Shown here: positions 57,180 through 64,000 of the stretch, piece after piece
How positions within the stretch are numbered: position 1 is the first letter of the stretch
Layout: every line of letters begins with the position of its first letter
Assembly: GCA_036426205.1 (NCBI GenBank)
Contig: CM071579.1
Span: forward strand, 12,864,071-12,928,070
Reading direction: 5' to 3'
From: Ascaphus truei
Taxonomy: Eukaryota; Chordata; Amphibia; Anura; Ascaphidae
DNA length: 64,000 bases
The notes under the pieces: generated by a model
Database searches by the model: none
Seen by the model: only the letters and a program-made list of their open reading frames with translations
Told to the model about the DNA's origin: nothing
Made by a program: the position numbers and the translations under genes

Positions 57180-58280
57180 ACTAGTGTTTATGTGTGGGTT
57201 GCACATGGGAGAGTGTGTGTGTTTGTGTGTGTAGGATCCCAGAAGTGTCACAATCACCGACCTCCCAATCACGCCCTCCCCCAATACTACCAATACCCCC
57301 GCCACCCCATCGACCCCCCCAAAGTCCGCCACCATGCCCCCATCACCCCCCCAACGCATTCACCCCCCCAACCACATCACCCCCAACCACATCATCCCGT
57401 CACTCTCCACCCCATCAAAACCACCCTCAACCCACAGACCCCGTCACGCCTCACGCCCACGCGCCGTCAGCCGAGCCCACCCGTCACGTCGCCCCACCTA
57501 AAAAAAAAACACATCCTTCAACCCCCCCCCCCGTCACCCCTACCACCACGCTCACCCAGTCAACCCAGTTCACCCACCCCTTTCACCCCACCGCAATACA
57601 GCCTCTATCTCTCTCGCCCCCCCCTCTCTCTCTCGCCCCCTAACTCTCTCTCGCCCCCCTCTCCTCCTCGCCCCCACTCATCATCTCAGCCTCGCCCTCT
57701 CTTCTCGAATCTCTCGCCACACACCTCTCTCCTCATCTCGTACCCCCTCTTCTCTCTCTCACCCCTCTCTCTCCTGCTCGGGGGGGTTCTCTCGCCCTCA
57801 TCTCTCTCGTTCGCCCCTCTTTCTCTCGCCCCCCTCTCTTCCTCTCTCGGCCCCCGTCTCTCTCTCTCCCCCTCTCTCTTCGTCCCCCCGTGTCTCTCTC
57901 TCTCGCCCCCTCTCTCTCATCGTCTCCTTCTCCTCCCGCCCCTCTCGCTCACAATCGCCCCTCTCTCTCTCACCACCCTCTCTCTCTCTCACCCCCCTCT
58001 CCTCTCTCTCACCCCCTCTATCTCTCTCAATCCCCCCTCTCTCTCCTTCTCTGCACACCCCTCTCTCTCTTCCAAAACGGCCCCTCTCTCTCTCGCTCTC
58101 TCACCCCCTCTCTCTCTCTCAACCCCCTCTCACCCCCTCTCTCTCACCCCCTCTCGCTCTCTCAACCACCCGCTCACCCGCCTCTCTCATACTCCACTCC
58201 ACGCCCCTCTCTCTCTCTCACCCCCTCTCTCTCTCCACCCCTCACTCTCTCTCACCCCCTCGCTCTCTCTCACCCCCCTG
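57180..58280 (+). repeat. CA/CT-rich low-complexity block, Helitron-like interior
   Basis: The run goes from TG repeats through CACCCC-rich DNA into CTCTCTCTCGCCCCC minisatellite. The order resembles the interior of the two Helitrons in this window, but neither a TC start nor a hairpin-CTRR end is recognisable. A 392-residue proline/serine/leucine frame is a translation of the repeat. Confidence 0.5.
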
Positions 58281-58530
58281 GTTTTTGAGGCAAAAAGTGA
58301 CACTGTGTGCTCATTTGCATGTCATTTCCCAGAATCCCTTGCTGCAGTGGAAGTGCTGCATGCTGGGTGAAAATGGGGAAAGGTGGGGTTGCAGACCTGC
58401 CTAAGACATGCAGATGAGCATACAGTTGTATTTGCATATTTGCTTTCCTGTGGAGGGTTTTTGTCACTTTTTTTACTCACCATAACTTAACTCAGTATTA
58501 TGGTATAGCCTATCCCATAGCCTCTTTGCA

Positions 58531-58607
58531 TACCCAGTTAAAATCAACCCCACACTGATGAGACCCATCAAGGTCGAAACAGCTGTCTGTGGGTGGTTTT
58601 CTGGGTA
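58531..58607 (+). ncRNA. Type-I hammerhead self-cleaving ribozyme, complete core
   Basis: Core CTGATGA is at 58555-58561. Helix II GACC/GGTC (58562-58565 and 58572-58575) has a six-base loop. GAA lies at 58576-58578. Helix III is the palindrome ACAGCTGT (58579-58586). C17 is at 58587, where cleavage would occur. Helix I pairs CCCACA (58549-58554) with TGTGGG (58588-58593). After an internal loop, AAAA (58540-58543) pairs with TTTT (58597-58600) and TACCCAG (58531-58537) with CTGGGTA (58601-58607). All invariant residues are present. The short self-complementary helix III suggests that a dimer may be the efficient form. Activity is predicted, not shown. Confidence 0.9.
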
Positions 58608-58839
58608 CGCACCTTAATCCTGGCTGTGCTCAAAGCTGTGACCATGCAGCAAGCTTAAGCCTATAGGGAACCATGTTAAAAATGGTTTTTGAGGCAAAAA
58701 GTGACACTGTGTGCTCATTTGCATGCCATTTCCCACAATCCCTTGCTGCAGTGGAAGTGTTGTATGCTGGGTGATAATGGGGAAAGGCGGGGTTGCAGAC
58801 CTGCCTAAGACATGCAGATGAGCATACAGTTGTATTTGC

Positions 58840-58840
<1 letters not shown>

Positions 58841-58898
<58 letters not shown>
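58841..58898. repeat. TA microsatellite
   Basis: TA repeats with one AAAT interruption sit at the junction between unit 2 of the ribozyme repeat and a PLE end. Confidence 0.95.
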
Positions 58899-58900
<2 letters not shown>

Positions 58901-59040
58901 ATATTACCTTTCTTGCAGCAGATAAATAAAGACAGCACTCCAGTAGAATAATCAAAAAATAATGTATTCAGGCATATAGCAAAGACGCCCAATCCGACGT
59001 TTCAGTCCCGGAAAGGAACCTTTCTCAAGGTTCATTTTGC
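58899..59040 (-). mobile_element. PLE end inserted in the ribozyme repeat
   Basis: The segment AAAGACAGCACTCCAGTAGA to CCCAATCCGACGTTTCAGTC and GAACCTTTCTCAAGGTTC follows a TA run. It has the same order as the PLE ends at 25.9 and 35.2 kb. The minus strand reads TTGAGAAAGGTTCC...GGGACTGAAACGTC, a hammerhead-like arrangement with core changes. The insertion removed about 95 bp of the repeat unit. Confidence 0.55.
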
Positions 59041-59045
59041 AAAGC

Positions 59046-59116
59046 CAGTATAACCAACCCCACTCCGAGGAGACCCATTAAGGTCGAAACAGCTGTCTGT
59101 GGGTGGGTTTACTGAC
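59046..59116 (+). pseudogene. Decayed hammerhead ribozyme (U4 to C)
   Basis: Helix II (GACC/GGTC at 59072-59075 and 59082-59085), GAA, the palindromic ACAGCTGT and C17 (59097) are all retained. The core reads CCGAGGA at 59065-59071 instead of CTGATGA. Position 7 tolerates any base, but C at position 4 replaces an invariant U. The helix-I closing pair is also lost (T at 59064 opposite T). The outer AAAA/TTTT and CCAG/CTGG pairings are degraded. This copy should be inactive. Confidence 0.8.
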
Positions 59117-59409
59117 TATGCATCTTAACCCAGGCTGTGCTCAAAGCTGTGAAATGTAGCAAGCTTAAAGCTTATAGGGGACCATGTTAAATGGTTTTGA
59201 AGCAAAAGGTGGCACGGTGTGCTCATTTGCATGTCATTTCCCAGAATCCCTTGCTGCAGTGGGAGTGCTGGGTGATAATGGTGAAAGGCGGGGTTGCAGA
59301 CCTGTCTAAGACATGCAAATGAGCACACAGTAATATTTCCATTTGCGATATGCTTTACTGTGGAGGGTTTTTGTCACTTTTTTTACCCACCATAACTTTA
59401 CTAAGTGTA

Positions 59410-60095
59410 TGTATATACACACACACCACCCCACCCCCCTCCAAATGAAAATAAAAACATATGCTTCAGGTCCCTATTTAAAATGTTGTATCGTCACTTG
59501 CCACTGCTGGAGAAGTGATCAACTCCACACAAATTGTGACACTCCATGTGGTTAACGCCCTGTATCTCCTCTCACTGTGACCACTCCCACTACTATATTG
59601 TTAGATCGCACATGTAAGTAGTTGTAGCTAGAAGGGTGGGCACATCAGCGGGTACGAATTCCGAACTTTGCAGATTCAACTGTTTGATTTTGAAGTCAAG
59701 CAATTTGAAGATTTGACATTCAATTGGAACTCTGAGTTGGACTTCGGAACACATTTTTGAATCCGAGATTTTTTTTTTTTTAGAACTTTAACACAGGATC
59801 TTAGACCCTCCCTTGTCCCCTCCTCCTCTAATGAATAGTAGGGTCTGAGATGGTGCTTGTCCACTGTTCGTTCCTTCTTTATAGCCGAAGTAAGATCTTA
59901 GCTGGAGTGTTGAGTATGTGAAACGAGGAGTTCCAGGGATAGACAAGAGGTGGATGATTGTGAGTAATATTGGAGGTGGAGGGGCAGTGGTAACAGGGAC
60001 TTGGGAGGGGGCAGTGAGAATGACATTGGGAAGGGGCAGTGAGAGAGACACAGTATAAGAGGGCGATATGGAAGAGAAGGCAATGGGAGATATAG
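59410..60095. other. No recognised gene
   Basis: This is ordinary sequence with a T-run near 59770. No conserved coding frame was recognised. Confidence 0.4.
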
Positions 60096-60099
60096 GAGT

Positions 60100-60234
60100 T
60101 GGTGGGTCAGTGGGAGACATGGAAGGGGGAGCAGAGGGAGACATGGAAGGGGGAGCAATGGGAGACATGGGGGGGGAAGAAGAGGGAGGCATGGGAGGGG
60201 AAGAAGAGGGAGACATGGGAGGTGGAGCAGAGAG
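60100..60234 (+). repeat. 24-bp minisatellite, about 5.5 copies
   Basis: Units GCAGAGGGAGACATGGAAGG + GGGA with A/G variation repeat five to six times. The length is a multiple of three, so a 61-residue frame (60068-60253) reads octapeptide repeats such as AEGDMEGG. It is more likely a minisatellite than a gene. Confidence 0.85.
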
Positions 60235-60259
60235 TACTGTAGATAATACCTAATCGGAG

Positions 60260-61450
60260 CTTCTCCCTGCCCCCTCTAATCAACGGCTTTAATTTTAATT
60301 CTGTTCCGTCCTCTCCTCTACTTCAGAACAAATCTACCACTGTGCGAGACAATATTAGGCAACCCAATGGCAGGAAGCATTTCATTGGAGGAGTTCTGAT
60401 GAGAGGTTATACTATGCCCCCCACTGCCTCCATACTACGAAAAAGGGGGTCAAAGAAGGTCACATACAGTATCCAAGCCGCAATTGAAAGTCTGTTGCGG
60501 GCCGGGTATGGTCGCCAGTGGAATAGCACAAGTGTAAAAAACAAGTTTATCCATAATTCATTAAAAAAAAAAGACTTTATTTTAAAAAGTATCAATAAAC
60601 AATATTTAACCCATTAAACATATTCTGCCATTACAGTAGGTCACTTTGCTCCTAAGTGGGACAGCCCGTTTTGTTGTGCAAAGCATAACCAGGGCAGCAT
60701 GTTTAGTCTAGGCATTGTACAAAAAACTCAGTTTAGCACTGATGCCATTACATGACTACTGTAGCTCCCCAAAGAGCGGTAAGAATAAAGGAGGTGATAT
60801 TCAGGCTATTTCTAGTATAAATACTCCCAGTTTGATCATAAAAGGGCAGAGTGAAAACACAAGTCTGAATGGAATAAAACAGCAACAAGAGATGCTTTCA
60901 TGCTTATTGTTTTATTTCTGCAGGGCTGCTATGCACATTATTCTGTCTTATATACTATATATTATTATATAGTCTTCTATACTAGAATGTGTGTTTTTTT
61001 TTTTTAAATGAGCTGCAGAATCGTTTTCTAATTTAGTTTATTGGATTAATTTCCAAATAATTCCAAATGCAGATCTACATTGAGGGCTTTATTCTATATC
61101 TGCCAAAGAGGGCTAGAAACAAACATTTTGTAATGACTCTGATTGATTGGCTTCCCTAAACAAATCTAAAAATGTTAATAACAAAGATATGGCCGTTTAA
61201 AAAAAATGTAAATTATAATTGCTGGGGGAGGGAGGGGAAATTAAATACAAGCTCGATTTCTTAAGGACATTGGAAGGAGGAAGAGCTTGTCAATTATAGA
61301 GGAGGAGAGAGGGAGCTCGGGCTGTCTAAACACTTGCTGAACACACAGGGACAAACGGGAATAGCCAGAAAAAGCCTCAGCCCATCATGTTTACAAACTA
61401 ACTTTAAGAAAAGTATTAAAAAAACCTGTCAATTTAGGTAAAAAAAAGAC
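60260..61450. other. No recognised gene
   Basis: A 91-residue frame at 60342-60617 (RDNIRQPNGRKHFIGGVLMR) is not recognised and could be chance or a decayed element. The rest is AT-rich. Confidence 0.35.
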
Positions 61451-61453
61451 AAT

Positions 61454-62510
61454 TGGGCCTATTCACAAAGCAGTGATAAATTCATTGCATTTTCGCCCGA
61501 CTTTACATTTATTTATCACGCTGTAAGACATGAAGACAAAAACGGGATTCACAAAGAAATGAAGACCACTTTTTTTTAAGGCCAATAAAAAAAATGCACT
61601 ATCGTCCGACCTGTTTTTTGTCTCCGTGCTATCGTGCTATAAGTCCTTTAGCGCGAGATCTAATAGAAAAAAATGCAGCCTGGAAGAGCTGCATGGAGAA
61701 CCTGCGTCTCCATGCAAGGCTCTTACAGGCGATCGTGCAACAAAAATATGTATTTTGATAATAGTGTGTGGGAGCAATGGGTCTCCTGAGCTGAACAGCG
61801 TTGATTTCAGCATCGGGATATTGAATACTCGGCATCGGGATACCCCTACTTCCTGAGATACTGGCCCCGTTATGGGGTGTCGGTATCCCCTGTGCTTTAA
61901 AATCTCCTGCGTCGTGACCGTGGGATTTAAATCCTGTACTGGGATACCGGCACCCCATAACGGGGCCTGCATCTCGGGATGTAGGTGTTCCCCGAGGCTG
62001 AAATCAATTGTGTTTATTTGGTATTTGCTTTATTGATTGCTGGTAATTTTGTTGTGCTTACTTGTTTATTGTTGCTTATTTGGTGATTGTTTTGATTCAG
62101 TTGGCTGTAATAGTGATAAATCATGCCCATATTATATGGCCATGATGTACCACTGTGCCAATTAATTGGTTTATTGGCATTTCTAATGTATTTATTTTTC
62201 TATGTAATGTGTTTTATTTTGGGCTTGTTTTTTTTTAGCTTCCCCATTTATTGCTATAGTGTTAAAGCGTGTCCATATTATATGGGCATGCTTTAAAACT
62301 GTGTCAATCAATGGTTAGCGGGGGAGGTGTCCCTGGGTAGGTTGGGTAGCAACTTTTTTGTCTCCGACAGTTATGGGGCGTAAAAAAAGCCATTATAGTG
62401 CACAACTGCACTGTTATCACTGCTTTGTAAATAGCATATCAGGCAGTATCATGCTATAAAGGCATTTATCGCCCTCTAAACCACTTATCACGGCTTTGTG
62501 AATCAGCCCC
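61454..62510. mobile_element. About 1.06-kb non-autonomous TIR transposon
   Basis: The left end GGGCCTATTCACAAAGCAGT pairs with the right end ACGGCTTTGTGAATCAGCCC, and AAT flanks both sides (61451-61453 and 62511-62513). A subterminal copy of the end (TTATCACTGCTTTGTAAATA) lies near 62412-62431. The interior carries a second large palindrome (61790-62010) in which GATACTGGCCCCGTTATGGG is matched by CCCATAACGGGGCCTGCATC. No transposase is encoded. The termini resemble the smaller Harbinger-like MITEs at 20.7 and 23.5 kb. Confidence 0.7.
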
Positions 62511-62639
62511 AATGAGTCATGTAGATGTAACCCCTTAAAATATCACTCACGTTAGTTCACTTTGGTCCCAAGATGGATTTCTCCTTTTACCGTTGGAGCA
62601 GTGGCAGATTGCCCATTAGGCCCCGAGGGACGGCATACA

Positions 62640-62800
62640 CAATCGGTGCTTGCCAACTACGCGATTAGCGCTTGCCAGCCACGCGTGTGCATGATCGGCG
62701 CTTACCAGACGCTTGGACGCATGCGCGATTGGCACTTGCCTGCCGCTCGTGCACATGTGTGATTGGCGCTTGATGGTTGCGCATGTGCAGCCAGAAGCAC
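62640..62800. repeat. Degenerate GATTGGCGCTTGCC repeat
   Basis: About four to five imperfect units contain GCGCTTGCCAGCCACGCGTG or GATTGGCACTTGCCTGC. It ends in a TGTGACATCACACAGCG palindrome-like segment near 62818-62836. It may be part of a GC-rich MITE with undefined ends. Confidence 0.5.
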
Positions 62801-62839
62801 CGATCATGCATGTGTGGCTGTGACATCACACAGCGTTAC

Positions 62840-64000
62840 TTTGCCATGGCTACGGGATGGCGCTGTGCTGGAGGAGGGCGGCACCAGCTAAGTGCCTAAG
62901 GGCGGCATTTCTAAAAATCCAACACTGCCTTGGAGCATCCTCTAGAAGTACAGGTAGATACCACATCATTGGGTCTGGTACTCCAAGGGGCCCAACACGC
63001 GGCAGCTACATCATATGAGATTTGCTCGTTGTCTAGGAGAGATGGCGTTCTGCGTCTCCGCTCAGCAAGCAGTATTCATGTTACGGTGGATTTTCAAAGC
63101 TCCCTCGTCCTGCGGGCCAATAGGAAGCTTCCGACGTCATCAGGTTCAGTTTCCTATTGTGACAAAAAGAAAAGAGGTTGGGGCGCTCCCTATTGGTAGA
63201 GGTTGTGAGGTTCGCCTTGTGTTGTAGTGTGAACCAAAGAAAGGGTAGTAGTGTATACTTGCCCTTGTTGTTTTCTGCAGCTGGACCAGTAGAGAAGATA
63301 AAGCCCGGGATCTTCTTGTAGTTGCAGTGGAGGTGGAGGGTTGGTCAGCGCACGGGATTTTGCTCGAACGTAGAGAAGATGATAGGAAGATATGGAACAC
63401 GGTATTAGTGTTTTAGTAATCGAACGGTACAATACAGCCAAAAGAACTTTGGAATTAAAAATGTATGAAAATATATTTTTAAAAAAGCTTAAAACTATTT
63501 GAATTAAAGAACTGGTAATTAAAAGTAAAAATATATAAATGTATAAATATCTAAAAAATGATTAGAAAATCCTTAAATAAAATCCTTAATAAAATTTAAA
63601 TGGAATTGTGGTTTTTTGTTTTTTTGTGAACGAAGCAGAATATGTGCTATATGTGGATGACTAACAGGGTGTGTTATATAGCCTGTTGTTGGTCTGAGGT
63701 AAAAAGGGGATAAGGGGGCTGGTTAGCAGAGTTAATGGCAGTCTTCCTTTCACGGAATGCTGCTAAAAAACAATAACTTTCTCACCCTCCTGGTGGGGGG
63801 CAGTACGTGAGTTGCTTCTCTCCCGGGGGCCCAAATAGGAAGAAAAGGCCGAACTCGGTGAGTGAGCAAAATAAAATTTATTAGATACAGAAAACAAAGT
63901 CAAATAACACTCACGGTACAGCTTTAAAACAGCCCAGATCAGCCTGATCGTCCAGTGATATTCCTCTCACCAGTACAGCTCCCGTGGTCGCGTCCGACGG
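62840..64000. other. No recognised gene; window end
   Basis: GCCAATAGGAAGC and GACGTCATC motifs at about 63116-63140 resemble those in GC-rich repeats here. The last 180 bp may be the edge of an LTR or similar element running off the window. Neither is provable. Confidence 0.3.

Larger units (their letters stand above)
58282..59405 (+). repeat. 404-bp tandem repeat carrying hammerhead ribozymes (retrozyme/PLE-LTR-like)
   Basis: GAGGCAAAAAGTGACACTGT begins unit 1 at 58287 and unit 2 at 58691, a period of 404 bp. A diverged third start (GAAGCAAAAGGTGGCACGGT) is at 59199. Each unit has TGCTCATTTGCATG, CCAGAATCCCTTGCTGCAGT, GGGGTTGCAGACCTG, a CACTTTTTTTAC tract, the ribozyme, then AAGCTGTGA and CCATGTTAAA. 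Unit 2 is interrupted by a TA run and PLE end (58841-59040), and unit 3 stops before the ribozyme. No protein is encoded. Tandem units with hammerheads are typical of retrozymes and PLE terminal repeats. Confidence 0.85.

Noticed and set aside
57192..58370. 392-residue plus-strand open frame
   Set aside because: It is low-complexity CACCCC/CTCTCT repeat and runs on into the ribozyme repeat; not a protein.

Overview
The window looks like intergenic or intronic DNA from a large, transposon-rich vertebrate genome, most probably an amphibian (frog-like). The evidence is the repeat content: L2/CR1-clade LINEs, L1/Tx1-type LINEs, Penelope-like elements (PLEs), a hammerhead-ribozyme tandem repeat, Ty3-like solo LTRs, non-autonomous Helitrons, hAT and Harbinger-type MITEs and tRNA-headed SINEs. 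I found no host protein-coding gene that I recognise and no tRNA or rRNA gene. Nearly all long open frames lie in GC-rich or low-complexity DNA and are not credible proteins. The only host-like coding candidate is a weak, unrecognised terminal-exon-like stretch at 3479-3642 on the minus strand.

Layout. 0.1-1.7 kb: degraded L2-like LINE. 1.7-7 kb: mostly unique AT-rich DNA with one SINE and one small MITE. 7-8 kb: two GC-rich Harbinger-type elements sharing one TTA. 8.8-9.9 kb: repeat-rich inverted-repeat element. 11.3-11.6 kb: a third GC-rich element. 12.1-14.9 kb: unexplained CpG-rich block. 15-17.4 kb: hAT-like element split by a 1.3 kb solo LTR. 17.6-19.8 kb: minus-strand Helitron rich in low-complexity DNA. 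20-27.5 kb: small MITEs, a solo LTR, a foldback hairpin, the fourth GC-rich element, PLE ends and SINEs. 28.2-32.2 kb: minus-strand L1/Tx1 element with a 349-bp internal tandem repeat, a solo LTR and a PLE inside it. 33.3-34.1 kb: solo LTR. 35.2-36.8 kb: PLE end, then a plus-strand Helitron. 37.7-38.3 kb: L2/CR1 3' end. 39.1-44.2 kb: foldback PLE, hAT MITE, L1 3' tail, and a CR1-type RT fragment split by a PLE. 45.2-51 kb: plus-strand L1/Tx1 element preceded by an 18-copy 39-bp array and carrying a solo LTR. 51.5-52.3 kb: third LTR of that family. 53.9-54.1 kb: PLE inverted end. 56-58.3 kb: pyrimidine-rich DNA. 58.3-59.4 kb: 404-bp tandem repeat with hammerhead ribozymes. 61.5-62.5 kb: 1-kb TIR transposon.

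The most interesting signal is the 404-bp tandem repeat at 58.28-59.4 kb. Its first unit contains a complete type-I hammerhead ribozyme with all core residues, a palindromic helix III and an extended helix I. The second copy of the motif has lost core residue U4. Related sequence occurs on the minus strand near 26.2 and 40.0 kb, and several PLE ends here carry hammerhead-like cores. All family assignments come from reading motifs by eye; no database search was possible.
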